Source: Balnearium lithotrophicum (lineage in GTDB: Bacteria > Aquificota > Aquificia > Desulfurobacteriales > Desulfurobacteriaceae). From it: DNA of 64,000 bases. Within the stretch, counting starts at the first letter, position 1. The number at the start of each line of letters is the position of its first letter. This document shows, one piece after another, positions 25,099 through 33,603 of this stretch. The translations under genes and the position numbers were made by a program. The stretch is taken from positions 1 through 64,000 of the forward strand of contig NZ_FXTM01000007.1 of the NCBI RefSeq assembly GCF_900182585.1. Direction: 5' to 3'. The notes under the pieces were generated by a model. It did no database searches. It saw only the letters and a program-made list of their open reading frames with translations, and was not told the origin of the DNA.

Positions 25099-25820
25099 TG
25101 GTAATTTACGGAGTAAACCCGGTAGCTGAGGCGATAAGGGCAGGTTATCCGATTTTAAAAATATACGTAGATGAAAACTTTAAGGACAGGGAAAGGGTTC
25201 TTCCCTTAGCAAGGAAGAGTGGAATTAAAGTTCTCAAAACCAATAAGAGAAAGCTTAAGGAAATCTCAAAGACGGAAAAGCACCAGGGAATAGTTGCCGT
25301 CGTCTCTCCCGTAGAGCCAAGGGAATTTGAGGAGCTCTTAGAGCTGACCATTAGTGAAAACGGATACCTGATTTTCTTGGACAGGATTGAAGACCCTCAC
25401 AACTTAGGGGCAATCTTCAGGTCTGCAGACGCCTTTAGGGCTACAGGAATAGTAATACCGAAGGACAGGAGTGCAACGATAACCGATACCGTGGTAAAGG
25501 CCTCAACGGGAGCTCTCTTCTACGTTCCCTTCTCCGTTGTAAACAGCTTTTCCCATGCACTAAAGAAGTTTAAAGAGGCCGGAGGCTGGCTGATAGGCCT
25601 TGAAAAGGGAGGAAAGCCTTTAAGTAAATTTAACTTTCCTTTTCCCTTAGGTTTGGTTGTCGGCTCTGAGGGGAAAGGAATATCGAAAACGACGTTAAAA
25701 TTAGTGGATGAAGTTGTTGAGATTGAAATGGGCGGCCACGTAAACTCCCTCAACGTTTCAAACGCAACCGCTATTGCCCTCTACAGAGTATTCTTGCAGA
25801 GGTTTATTTTAAAAACTTAA
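25098..25820 (+). CDS. rlmB: 23S rRNA (guanosine-2'-O-)-methyltransferase, SpoU/TrmH family
   Basis: A SPOUT-class RNA 2'-O-ribose methyltransferase. The N-terminal substrate-binding domain starts with IYGVNPVAEAIRAG and includes KHQGIVAVV (about 78-86). The catalytic domain shows the three SpoU motifs: LDRIEDPHNLGAIFRSADAF (about 95-114), GLVVGSEGKGI (about 188-198) and GGHVNSLNVSNATAIALY (about 213-230), which form the trefoil knot and SAM site. RlmB (G2251 of 23S rRNA) is the most likely identity; TrmH-like proteins with other targets share these motifs. The 240-residue length fits RlmB. Confidence 0.9.
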   Translation: MVIYGVNPVAEAIRAGYPILKIYVDENFKDRERVLPLARKSGIKVLKTNKRKLKEISKTEKHQGIVAVVSPVEPREFEELLELTISENGYLIFLDRIEDPHNLGAIFRSADAFRATGIVIPKDRSATITDTVVKASTGALFYVPFSVVNSFSHALKKFKEAGGWLIGLEKGGKPLSKFNFPFPLGLVVGSEGKGISKTTLKLVDEVVEIEMGGHVNSLNVSNATAIALYRVFLQRFILKT

Positions 25821-25862
25821 AGATTAAATTATTTCCTTACCAAACAGAGAATCGGAGGAGAG

Positions 25863-26261
25863 ATGGAAGAGTTAAAGGGTAAGTTGGTCTTTATTCAGTT
25901 AGGAGGAGGAGAGGCCTCAGTTCCAACATCAGGAGTTTTAGGGATTGTTGAGGAGATAACACCTGAGGCTGTTAAGTTGAAGGAAGCCGGAGTTTTTGCC
26001 CTTCTTCCGACAACAAAGGGAGCTCAGGCAACAATAATGCCGTTGGACCCAACTGCAAACGAGCCCGTAGAGGCTTACCTCTTAAAGTCCCAGATTGCTG
26101 CAATCGTTCCCGTTGGAGACAGGTCAAGGTTAAAGGAGTTTCATCAGCAGTTTAAAGCAGCTGCAGCCGGAATAGAGCTCCCATCCTCTGGAGCAATAGA
26201 CATTTCAAAACTTAAGGAATTCACTAAAGGAGGAAACAAGGGAGGGCTCTCCATAACTTAA
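25863..26261 (+). CDS. Uncharacterised 132-residue protein
   Basis: I do not recognise a family. The protein is soluble and strand-rich at the start (KLVFIQLGGGEASVPTSGVLGIVEEITPEAVKL), which resembles a small beta-barrel. A helix rich in Ala and Gln follows (EFHQQFKAAAAGIEL), and the C-terminus is Lys/Gly-rich. There is no signal peptide or Cys. CGGAGGAGAG gives a strong ribosome-binding site. It is followed after 15 bp by the NtrB-like kinase gene. The ordered composition and good start signal argue for a real gene. Confidence 0.7.
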   Translation: MEELKGKLVFIQLGGGEASVPTSGVLGIVEEITPEAVKLKEAGVFALLPTTKGAQATIMPLDPTANEPVEAYLLKSQIAAIVPVGDRSRLKEFHQQFKAAAAGIELPSSGAIDISKLKEFTKGGNKGGLSIT

Positions 26262-26276
26262 GGGGGAGCTCTCCTT

Positions 26277-27287
26277 TTGGAGCTGACCTTGAACCTATCC
26301 TACGAGGACATCCTCTTTTCCATTCCGTTTCCCTGTGCCGTTTTAAACTCAAATGGAGAAATTTTAACGGTAAATCAAAAGTTTGAAAGCCTTACAAATA
26401 AATCGGTGAAGTTTTTAAAGGGAAGGAAAATCTCTCAATTTTTAAGTTGTCAAAATATTGAGGATGCCCTAAGAAGGTCCCTCAGGGAAAACATGGAAAT
26501 ACACGGATTGGATTGTGGAGACTTTGTCGTTTTCATATCACCTCTCTTCAAATCCTCCCAGACGGTAGGAGCCCTCCTCATAGCAAAACCAAAATTGGAA
26601 TCTCCCTTTGAGAAGGATATTTCCCTATTTTTAAAGGGACTCTCCCACGAAATAAAAAATCCGTTAAGTGGAATAAACGGAGCTGCAAGACTTCTTCTAA
26701 AATTAAAGTCTTACGATGAAGAGCTCGTTCAGGTTATTGTTTCTGAGATAAAGAGAATAGAAGGTTTACTTAAAAACATTCTTAAAAGTTTTGACTTTTC
26801 GCACTTAAACGTAAAGAAGGAAAACCTAAACAAGATTGTTAAGGAGACCTTTTCACCTTTACAGCACAGGTGTAGAGAAATTGGTATTAATTATTCCCTC
26901 TTCTTTGACCCCTCACTTCCGGAGATTCCCGTTGACTCAGAAAAACTTAAACAGGCCCTTTTCAATCTAATGAAGAACAGCATTGAAGCATTAGAAAAAA
27001 GTGAAAGGAAGGAGCTTAAAATAGAAACCGGTTATGCGATAAGGCCTTCTGATTTTGCTTATATTAAAATAACTGATTCTGGAATTGGAATGGATGAGGA
27101 AACTCTGAAGCGGTTTGGAATTCCATTTTTTACGACGAAGGAAAAGGGTACAGGTATAGGTTCCTTCATAGCAAAGGAGATTGTAAAGGGGCACGGGGGT
27201 GAAATATTAGTTGAGAGCTCCCCAAAAAGGGGAACAACCATAACAATTTTAATTCCAATGAAGAGGAAGGGTTGGCAAGAATATTAG
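26277..27287 (+). CDS. NtrB-like sensor histidine kinase
   Basis: A cytoplasmic two-component kinase of 336 residues without membrane segments. An N-terminal PAS-like sensor domain (about 8-105, FPCAVLNSNGEILTVNQKFESLT) is followed by the H-box LSHEIKNPLSGINGAARLL with the phosphorylated His at 124, an N-box (NLMKNSIEALEKS), and G-boxes (DSGIGMDEET, TKEKGTGIG) of the ATPase domain. This is the NtrB (GlnL) layout. The start is TTG at 26277 after GGGGGAG. The gene overlaps the next one, encoding an NtrC-type regulator, by 16 bp, so the two are a cognate pair. The signal sensed is unknown; no glnA or glnB gene is adjacent. Confidence 0.9.
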   Translation: MELTLNLSYEDILFSIPFPCAVLNSNGEILTVNQKFESLTNKSVKFLKGRKISQFLSCQNIEDALRRSLRENMEIHGLDCGDFVVFISPLFKSSQTVGALLIAKPKLESPFEKDISLFLKGLSHEIKNPLSGINGAARLLLKLKSYDEELVQVIVSEIKRIEGLLKNILKSFDFSHLNVKKENLNKIVKETFSPLQHRCREIGINYSLFFDPSLPEIPVDSEKLKQALFNLMKNSIEALEKSERKELKIETGYAIRPSDFAYIKITDSGIGMDEETLKRFGIPFFTTKEKGTGIGSFIAKEIVKGHGGEILVESSPKRGTTITILIPMKRKGWQEY

Positions 27288-28627
27288 TAGTGGATGATGA
27301 AAAGAGCATAAGGCTTGTTCTTAAAAAGTACCTACAATCTAAGGGGCATGAGGTATTAGAGGCAAAAAATGGAGTAGAGGCTGTTGAGATAGCAAAGGAA
27401 AATCCTCTCGATCTTGTTTTCCTAGACCTTAAAATGCCGGAAAAGGGGGGATTTGAAACGTTAGAGGAGTTAAAGTCAATTCCTACCGTTATTCTAACTG
27501 CCTACGGGAACATAGACTACACAGTAAAGGCAATAGACCTCGGAGCTTCAGACTACATAACAAAGCCGTTTTCTTTTGAAGAGATAGATAGGGTAATTGA
27601 GAAGTTAATTCCAAGTCACGAAGGTAAGAGTGATTTTCCCGAAGAGACAACGGGAATTGTTGGAAGAAGTAAGAGGATGCAGGAGATTTTCAAAACTATT
27701 GCAAAGGTTGCAAAGAGCTCCATAACGGTTCTCATAACGGGAGAGAGTGGAACTGGAAAGGAGGTTATAGCAAGGGCAATTCACAATTACTCCAACAGAA
27801 AGAATAAACCCTTCGTTGCAGTTAACTGTGCAGCACTTCCAGAGAATCTCCTTGAGGCGGAGCTCTTTGGTTACGAAAAGGGAGCATTTACCGGAGCGGT
27901 TTCTTCAAAAAGGGGGCTCTTTGAACAGGCCGATGGAGGAACGCTCTTTTTAGATGAAATTGGAGAACTCCCCCTCCACCTCCAATCAAAACTTTTGAGG
28001 GTTCTTCAGGAAAAGGAGATAAGACCCATTGGAAGTTCTAAGAGCAAGAGAGTGGACGTAAGGATAGTAGCCGCAACAAACAGGAACTTAGAGGAGGAGG
28101 TTAAAAAAGGAAACTTCAGGGAGGACCTCTTTTTCAGGCTTAACATAGTTAGGATAGAAATTCCTCCCCTAAGGGAGAGAAGGGAGGATATTATTCCGCT
28201 TGCTTACTTCTTTATAAACAAGTTTTCAAAAGAATTTAAGTTAGAACCTAAAGAGCTTTCAAGCGATGCAGTAGACTTCCTCCTCTCCTACGACTTTCCA
28301 GGAAACGTTCGTGAGCTTGAAAATATGGTTTTGAGGGCAATGGTTCTCTCATCCTCTCCCGTCCTTACACCTCAGGACTTTAATTTGAGGAGAGGGGAGA
28401 GGGTCAATTTGGAAAGTATAATAAGCGACTTTGTTGGAAAGGTCTTTTCGATAGAGCAGAAGGAGGAAAACAACCTTTACGAAATAGTAATAAAAAGCAC
28501 CGAAAGGGTTTTGATAAGGGAAGTTCTAAAGAGGTGCAACTTTAATCAGGTAAAGGCTTCCAAAATATTGGGAATCCACAGAAATACACTGAGAAGAAAG
28601 ATTAGGGAATTGAAAATAGAGCTTTGA
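27272..28627 (+). CDS. NtrC-family sigma-54-dependent response regulator
   Basis: Three domains are clear. The receiver domain (1-115) has the acidic pocket VDDE and phospho-acceptor Asp52 in FLDLKMPEKGG. The sigma-54 AAA+ domain (about 130-365) has Walker A GESGTGKE at 157-164, the sigma-54 contact loop GAFTGA at 204-209 and Walker B LFLDEIGEL. A Fis-type helix-turn-helix closes the protein (NQVKASKILGIHRNTLRRKIREL). It activates promoters read by RpoN once phosphorylated by the overlapping kinase. TTG at 27272 is the start. The best candidates for targets lie outside the window; I see no convincing -24/-12 site just downstream. Confidence 0.93.
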   Translation: MARILVVDDEKSIRLVLKKYLQSKGHEVLEAKNGVEAVEIAKENPLDLVFLDLKMPEKGGFETLEELKSIPTVILTAYGNIDYTVKAIDLGASDYITKPFSFEEIDRVIEKLIPSHEGKSDFPEETTGIVGRSKRMQEIFKTIAKVAKSSITVLITGESGTGKEVIARAIHNYSNRKNKPFVAVNCAALPENLLEAELFGYEKGAFTGAVSSKRGLFEQADGGTLFLDEIGELPLHLQSKLLRVLQEKEIRPIGSSKSKRVDVRIVAATNRNLEEEVKKGNFREDLFFRLNIVRIEIPPLRERREDIIPLAYFFINKFSKEFKLEPKELSSDAVDFLLSYDFPGNVRELENMVLRAMVLSSSPVLTPQDFNLRRGERVNLESIISDFVGKVFSIEQKEENNLYEIVIKSTERVLIREVLKRCNFNQVKASKILGIHRNTLRRKIRELKIEL

Positions 28628-28723
28628 CAAAAATCAATTCAATTATACGTATCTTGGAATATTTTAACCATTAGTATAAATTTAAGATTACGAAGTGTAG
28701 ATTTTAAGAAAGCAGGTTATACA

Positions 28724-28981
28724 ATGAAATTGACAAATGGTAATAGTTCAAAAAATCAAGTAATTCTTACCCAGGATGGTTCTCCCTTCATCCCTCAGTA
28801 CCCTTCTGGAATAAACTACGCCAAGTGTACAGGCTGTGGCGAGTGCGTTGAGATATGTCCTCAGAACTGTATAGAACTGATTGAACTTAATGACAGGAAA
28901 GTTGCTTCAATAACAAAGATTGAGCTCTGCATAGGGGATGGATTCTGTAAGATTGTCTGTCCTGAGGATGCCTTCCTCTGA
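28724..28981 (+). CDS. Small ferredoxin, FdxB-like, with a CxxDxxC second cluster motif
   Basis: An 85-residue iron-sulfur protein. The pattern VILTQDGSPFIPQY followed by a cluster motif resembles nif-associated ferredoxin III (FdxB). Cluster 1 has a complete 4Fe-4S set: Cys35, 38, 41 and 45 (CTGCGECVEICP). Cluster 2 reads CIGDGFCKIVCP, with Cys69, Asp72, Cys75 and Cys79: Asp replaces the second ligand. CxxDxxC is known from Pyrococcus furiosus ferredoxin, where Asp coordinates the cluster iron. No nif genes are in the window, so a role in nitrogen fixation is only a possibility. The 97 bp upstream are A+T-rich. Confidence 0.85.
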   Translation: MKLTNGNSSKNQVILTQDGSPFIPQYPSGINYAKCTGCGECVEICPQNCIELIELNDRKVASITKIELCIGDGFCKIVCPEDAFL

Positions 28982-28990
28982 GGGATTGGT

Positions 28991-29007
28991 TGCTCCGGTT
29001 CGGAGCA
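28991..29007 (+). promoter_or_regulatory. Hairpin covering the ribosome-binding site of the second ferredoxin gene
   Basis: TGCTCCG (28991-28997) and CGGAGCA (29001-29007) form a perfect 7-bp stem with a GTT loop. The GGAG at 29002-29005, the only good ribosome-binding site for the GTG at 29012, is inside the stem. No T-run follows, so it is not a terminator. Confidence 0.5.
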
Positions 29008-29011
29008 GGAA

Positions 29012-29326
29012 GTGGAGGTTAACGAAGAGGAGCTCCTGTCTGACGAAAACGGTAACTACGCCTATTTAACGTTTGGAGGTTACCTATACACACCTAAGTA
29101 TCTAAAGGACATAGACCACCTAAAGTGCCAGAACTGCGAGAGGTGTTTGGAGCTCTGTGAAACGAGGGGAATAGATGAAAATGGAAATATTATTCCGGAG
29201 TTTCCTGAAATATGTTCGGGATGTGGCCACTGTGGAAACGTATGTCCTGCACAGAGTATAGAGGCCAAACCTATTCCCCTCAAGGAGATGATAGAGAGGG
29301 TAAGGAAAAGGAGAAATACTCGCTAA
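29012..29326 (+). CDS. 2[4Fe-4S] ferredoxin, FdxB-like
   Basis: A second ferredoxin of 104 residues, paralogous to the preceding one: YAYLTFGGYLYTPKY corresponds to the same N-terminal pattern. Both cluster motifs are complete here: Cys39, 42, 45, 49 and Cys68, 71, 74, 78. The spacing between the clusters (DENGNIIPEF) is longer than in clostridial ferredoxins and fits the FdxB type. The C-terminus is basic (MIERVRKRRN). Start GTG 29012 is supported by GGAG six bases upstream, which lies in a hairpin. Its stop overlaps the stop of the convergent gene by 4 bp. Confidence 0.88.
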   Translation: MEVNEEELLSDENGNYAYLTFGGYLYTPKYLKDIDHLKCQNCERCLELCETRGIDENGNIIPEFPEICSGCGHCGNVCPAQSIEAKPIPLKEMIERVRKRRNTR

Positions 29327-30186
29327 GAGCAGGTTTTAACTTTTATTCCCCAGTTATCAATTATCTCCATTAAGTTCGGTTTTTCTTTAAGAATTTCCTT
29401 AATTTCCCTCAAATTGATAGGATTTTTAGGCCTCAGCTCTACTTTTAGACAGACCGGATTATCAATAAAGTTCTCTAAGGGCTTACCGATTCTGAGGTAA
29501 ATATCCCGATTTCTAAAGTTGCTCCTTATCATTGTCTTTATCTCACTTTTTGCCCTGTCTTCACTTATTCCCTCTTCTTGAGCAGTATATTTGAGAAATT
29601 TCTCAAATATCCCTCTGTTTCTGATAGTCATAGATAAGTAGTCCAATTTCCCCCTGTTTAAAAGGGAGCGATAGGTTGTCCTTCCCTCAAAAATTCTCTC
29701 CATCAGGGGATAACTTAAACTACTGAGCTTTACTTTAAATTTAAAATCTCCTAAACCTTCCAACTTTGAGGTTAAATATCCAAACAGGCTGTCTTCAGAG
29801 AAGGAATACCCCCCTGCAAGGTTAAAATCCACTTTATTCCCTAAAATCGAGTCAACAAAGGGAAAGTCGAGGGAGAACACGCCATTCTTTACGTAGAAAA
29901 AGAACTCGGGAGGAAATTTCTTCTCTCTAAAGGTTGCGGGGAGGTCTATGAATAATTGTCCCAAATAGACGTAAAAGAGGGAGCCCTTTACTGTAAAGTC
30001 TGTGAGAACCAAATCGTTAGTTGCCAACTTATACTTAATGTTTGAGTAAAAGACGGCATAGGGAACTTTTGAAAGTCTCCTATCCAACTTTTCCTTTATT
30101 TTTGCCGTTGCAAATGTTTCAAGAGCAAAGTACGATGAAATAAGAGCTCCGATAAGGAGAAAAAAAAGGATTAGAGCTCTCCTCAT
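29323..30186 (-). CDS. Uncharacterised membrane-anchored periplasmic protein
   Basis: The 287-residue protein starts with a signal anchor (RRALILFFLLIGALISSYFALETFA). A long strand-rich region of the AsmA or DUF945 style follows: ten or more short hydrophobic/polar alternating segments such as KLATNDLVLTDFTVKGSLFYVYLGQL and FNLAGGYSFSEDSLFGYLTSKLEGLG. This suggests a beta-sheet envelope protein facing the periplasm. I cannot assign a function. The start directly abuts the hemE stop, so it is probably co-transcribed with the AhbD-like gene and hemE, but a role in heme metabolism is not indicated by sequence. Confidence 0.65.
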   Translation of the reverse strand: MRRALILFFLLIGALISSYFALETFATAKIKEKLDRRLSKVPYAVFYSNIKYKLATNDLVLTDFTVKGSLFYVYLGQLFIDLPATFREKKFPPEFFFYVKNGVFSLDFPFVDSILGNKVDFNLAGGYSFSEDSLFGYLTSKLEGLGDFKFKVKLSSLSYPLMERIFEGRTTYRSLLNRGKLDYLSMTIRNRGIFEKFLKYTAQEEGISEDRAKSEIKTMIRSNFRNRDIYLRIGKPLENFIDNPVCLKVELRPKNPINLREIKEILKEKPNLMEIIDNWGIKVKTCS

Positions 30187-31233
30187 CTAACTCCTCAGTT
30201 CCCTACTTATCCTGTGGACAGTTTCAACTAAAAACCTGGCCTTCTTAGGGTCTGTTTGAGGTAGGATGCCATGTCCCAAGTTGAATATGTGTCCTCTTGC
30301 CTTTAGTCCTTCCTTTAGGATTTTCCTGACCTTTTCCTCTATCAAACTTTCGTCTGCAAAGAGTGCTACAGGGTCCAAGTTGCCCTGAATAGACTTGTTG
30401 ATTCTATCAAGGGCAAACGGTATCTCTGTTTTCCAGTCCAAGCCTATAACGTCCACGTTGAGTCTGTTGTTAACCTCTAAAAGGTGTGAGGAGTTTACTC
30501 CAAAGTGGATAATTGGAGTTTCAGGGTGGCGTTTCTTTAACTCGTTAACGATTTTCTCTGTGTACGGAAAAACGTACTTTTCATAATCTTCCCTTGATAA
30601 AACCCCCATCCAGGAGTCAAAAATCTGAACGAGGTCTACTCCTGCCTTAATCTGAGAGGATAGGTACTCCGTTACAGTTTCTGTGAGCTTTGTCATGAGT
30701 AGGTCCCAGAGCTCTATCTTGTTCCACATCGCTGACTTTGCAGCTATGTAGTTTTTGGAGCTCCCTCCCTCCAAAATGTAGCTTGCAAGTGTAAATGGAG
30801 CTCCCGAAAAGCCTATGAGAGGTCTATCTGTAAGTTTCTTTTTTATCAACTGGATTGTTTCAAGAACGTAAGGGAGTTCCTTTTCAGGTTCTGGAACTTT
30901 TAGCCTTTCAACATCCTCTACTGTTTCGACTTTTGGCTCAAGGACAGGGCCTCTTCCTTCAACAAATCTAACGTCTATTCCCATCTTCTCAATGGGAACT
31001 AAGATGTCAGAAAAGAGAATTGCCGCATCAACTCCTATTTCCTCTATCGGAATAAGAGTAACTTCGGCGGCCAGCTCTGGATTTCTACACAAGTCCATAA
31101 AGCTCCCGGCTTTTTCCCTTATTCTCCTGTACCTCTCTGAATACCTCCCAGCCTGTCTCATTATCCAAACGGGGGTATAATCCGTTTTCTCTCCCCTTGC
31201 AGCCTTCAAAATCGGATGTTCTTTAAGGGACAT
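30187..31233 (-). CDS. hemE: Uroporphyrinogen III decarboxylase
   Basis: HemE removes four carboxyl groups from uroporphyrinogen III to give coproporphyrinogen III. The 348-residue protein carries the signature PVWIMRQAGRY (about 22-32) with the conserved Arg, FSDILVPIEKMG (about 92-103) with the catalytic Asp, GFSGAPFTLASYILEGG (about 144-160), QIFDSWMGVLS and FNLGHGILPQTDP near the C-terminus. Its start shares a base with the stop of the AhbD-like gene (TAATG), indicating translational coupling. The next gene begins immediately after its stop. Confidence 0.97.
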   Translation of the reverse strand: MSLKEHPILKAARGEKTDYTPVWIMRQAGRYSERYRRIREKAGSFMDLCRNPELAAEVTLIPIEEIGVDAAILFSDILVPIEKMGIDVRFVEGRGPVLEPKVETVEDVERLKVPEPEKELPYVLETIQLIKKKLTDRPLIGFSGAPFTLASYILEGGSSKNYIAAKSAMWNKIELWDLLMTKLTETVTEYLSSQIKAGVDLVQIFDSWMGVLSREDYEKYVFPYTEKIVNELKKRHPETPIIHFGVNSSHLLEVNNRLNVDVIGLDWKTEIPFALDRINKSIQGNLDPVALFADESLIEEKVRKILKEGLKARGHIFNLGHGILPQTDPKKARFLVETVHRISRELRS

Positions 31234-32369
31234 TAAATTCCTCCACTCTCTTTTTTAGAAAGGTCTAAACCAGGAGACTTAAGACCAATTCTCATTTTTA
31301 CAGGTACGTAGTTGCAGATAGGGTCCTCCTGCATGTAGTCTCCGTACTTCCAGTAAGCTCTAACCCTGCATCCGTTACATATCTTCACGTATTCACAAAC
31401 ACCACACCTTCCCTTGAACTCCTCAATTTTTCTCATGTCCTGCATTATTTTGGACTCAAACCAGGCTTTATGGAAGGGAACGTCAAATACGTTTACGTCG
31501 GATTCTGGAAAGTAACTGCAGGGTCTTAGCCAGCCGTGGCAGTCAATGTAGGCTATCGACTGACCTGCAACGCATCCCTTTCCTCCACCTGTACCGAAAA
31601 CTAAATTTCTCCTCTTTAAGTCAAGTCCATCCCTTTTTGCATTCTGATAGAAAATCCTGTAGTAGTGAGGAGCACATGTAGGACGGACGAGAATTGTGTT
31701 ATCCCCCTTTAGGATTAACTCCTTCTCAAGTTCGTAGTGCCAGTTTAACCAGTATTCAGCTTCTTTATCGTTTAAGAGCTCCGCATTTGCCTCCTCACCC
31801 CTTCCAACGGGGAGAACTATAAACATGTACCAGGCCTTAGCTCCAAGCTCCCTTGCCTTTTTGTAGACGTTTGGAATGTCAAAGGCGTTTCTCTTAGTAA
31901 ATGAGGAGTTTATTAAAAACGGAATTCCGTGCTTTCTAAAGAGCTCAGTAGCCCTAACTACACCTTCAAAGGCTCCAGGCTGCTTTCTAAAGTCGTCGTG
32001 AATTTCAGGAGTTGAGCCGTCCAACGATAGGGAAACCATCCTTATTCCAACTTCCTTCATCCTTCTGCAGACTTCATCGTCAACCAACGTTCCGTTGGTT
32101 GCTATACACATCCTAAATCCAAGTTTCGTTCCGTACTCAGCAAGTTCCCAGATGTCCTCCCTGAGAAGTGGCTCCCCTCCCGTTAAGACAACGGTTGGTT
32201 TAGAGAGCTTTGATATATCGTCAAGGAGCCGTTTACCGTCCTCCGTTGAAAAGTCTCCCTGCTCAGACTCAATCGTTGACGAGGAGCGGCAGTGGATACA
32301 CTGCAAGTTACACCTCCTCGTTATTTCCCAGGCAATCCATTTTGGTAGAAATTCCTCCTTAACAGCCAT
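31233..32369 (-). CDS. ahbD: Radical SAM/SPASM protein, AhbD-like (heme b synthase family)
   Basis: The radical SAM cluster motif is CNLQCIHC (about 20-27), with TGGEPLLR (SAM-binding). The C-terminal SPASM-type region contains [26 protein letters not shown], then [14 protein letters not shown] and PICNYVP for auxiliary clusters. [16 protein letters not shown] matches the AhbD subgroup, which decarboxylates Fe-coproporphyrin III to heme b in archaea and sulfate reducers; NirJ proteins are close relatives. Overlap with hemE supports a tetrapyrrole role. Since hemE makes coproporphyrinogen, the pathway here could join HemE products to AhbD, but the steps between are not visible. Confidence 0.78.
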   Translation of the reverse strand: MAVKEEFLPKWIAWEITRRCNLQCIHCRSSSTIESEQGDFSTEDGKRLLDDISKLSKPTVVLTGGEPLLREDIWELAEYGTKLGFRMCIATNGTLVDDEVCRRMKEVGIRMVSLSLDGSTPEIHDDFRKQPGAFEGVVRATELFRKHGIPFLINSSFTKRNAFDIPNVYKKARELGAKAWYMFIVLPVGRGEEANAELLNDKEAEYWLNWHYELEKELILKGDNTILVRPTCAPHYYRIFYQNAKRDGLDLKRRNLVFGTGGGKGCVAGQSIAYIDCHGWLRPCSYFPESDVNVFDVPFHKAWFESKIMQDMRKIEEFKGRCGVCEYVKICNGCRVRAYWKYGDYMQEDPICNYVPVKMRIGLKSPGLDLSKKESGGI

Positions 32370-32433
32370 AAAACAGCTCCTTTAAAAGGTCTTCTGATGC
32401 AAATTATAGAGGAATAGTAAAAATTTCAAGAAA

Positions 32434-33522
32434 CTAATCCTCTTTAACGAGAGCCTCTATTTTCTTTTCCTGTTCTGCTGCTGTAAGGGCGTCTATCATC
32501 TGGTCTAAGTCACCGTCCAAGAACTCCTGAAGGTTGTAAAGGGTTAACTTTATTCTGTGGTCTGTAACCCTTCCTTCGGGGAAGTTGTAGGTCCTTATCT
32601 TCTCACTTCTATCACCACTTCCAACCTGAGAACGCCTTGCAGAGTCAAGTTTTTCCTTCTGCTCCCTCTCGTAGAGCTCCTTAAGCCTTGCCCTCAGAAT
32701 TTTCATTGCCTTTATTCTGTTCTGAATCTGAGAGCGTTCGTTTGAGCATGTTACAACGATTCCCGTTGGAATGTGAGTTATTCTAACTGCAGAGTCTGTT
32801 GTATTGACGTGCTGTCCACCTGCTCCTGATGAACGGTAGGTGTCTATCTTTAAGTCCTTCTCGTTTATTTCAATGTCGACCTCTTCTGCCTCGGGAAGAA
32901 TTGCAACAGTTGCGGTTGAAGTGTGAATTCTTCCCCCCGATTCAGTAACAGGTATTCTCTGAACCCTGTGAACTCCCGATTCAAACTTTAGCCTTGAGTA
33001 TGCCCCCTTTCCTGAAATCATCGCAATAACTTCCTTGATACCACCGAGTCCAGTCTCGTTCAGTGATAGAATCTCAACCTTCCACCCTTTTCTCTCGGCG
33101 TACCTTGAGTACATCCTAAAGAGGTCCTGAGCAAAGAGAGCTGCCTCCTCTCCACCTGCCCCAGCCCTTATCTCCAAAATGACGTTCTTCTCATCGTTAG
33201 GGTCCTTAGGAATGAGGAGCTTCTTTAACTCCTCCTCCAACTTTTCAACCTTGTCCTCCAACTCCTTCTTTTCCTCTTTTGCAAGTTCGACTAACTCCTC
33301 ATCCTCCTCAGAATCAATAACTTCAATTGCCTCCTCTATTCCTCTCTTTGCGTTTTTGTACTCCATGTAGGTTTCGTATATCGGCTGAAGCTCCTTGTGC
33401 TCCTTTGCAAGGGTCTGAAATTTCTTCTGGTCGGAAATAATTTCTGGGTTACTGAGGTTCTTTTCAATCTCCTGGAACTTCTTTACTATATTTTCAAGTC
33501 TTGTCTCAATTGCCTTTTCCAT
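32434..33522 (-). CDS. prfA: Peptide chain release factor 1
   Basis: RF1 releases the nascent chain at UAA and UAG codons. The GGQ motif is in [22 protein letters not shown] (about 225-246). The stop-codon tripeptide PxT of RF1 appears as PVT within [16 protein letters not shown], in place of SPF in RF2. [17 protein letters not shown] completes the signature. Length of 362 is standard, and there is no programmed frameshift as in RF2. The N-terminal domain is a coiled coil (about 1-100). hemK/prmC does not follow it here. Confidence 0.97.
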   Translation of the reverse strand: MEKAIETRLENIVKKFQEIEKNLSNPEIISDQKKFQTLAKEHKELQPIYETYMEYKNAKRGIEEAIEVIDSEEDEELVELAKEEKKELEDKVEKLEEELKKLLIPKDPNDEKNVILEIRAGAGGEEAALFAQDLFRMYSRYAERKGWKVEILSLNETGLGGIKEVIAMISGKGAYSRLKFESGVHRVQRIPVTESGGRIHTSTATVAILPEAEEVDIEINEKDLKIDTYRSSGAGGQHVNTTDSAVRITHIPTGIVVTCSNERSQIQNRIKAMKILRARLKELYEREQKEKLDSARRSQVGSGDRSEKIRTYNFPEGRVTDHRIKLTLYNLQEFLDGDLDQMIDALTAAEQEKKIEALVKED

Positions 33523-33603
33523 ACTCTACTCCGGATAAAGTTTTCAAAATAAAAGAATAGCCTATAAAATTAAGGTTGCAATACAGAAAAGTCTGGAGGA
33601 ACT

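Noticed and set aside
28628-28723. Sigma-54 promoter between ntrC and the ferredoxins
   Set aside because: No GG/GC pair at the right spacing (TGGCAC-N5-TTGCA) is present; only weak -35/-10-like pieces.
28724-29326. Nitrogen-fixation cluster, from FdxB-like ferredoxins and NtrBC
   Set aside because: No nifHDK, nifEN or nifB is in the window, and FdxB-like and NifX-like proteins are common in non-fixers.
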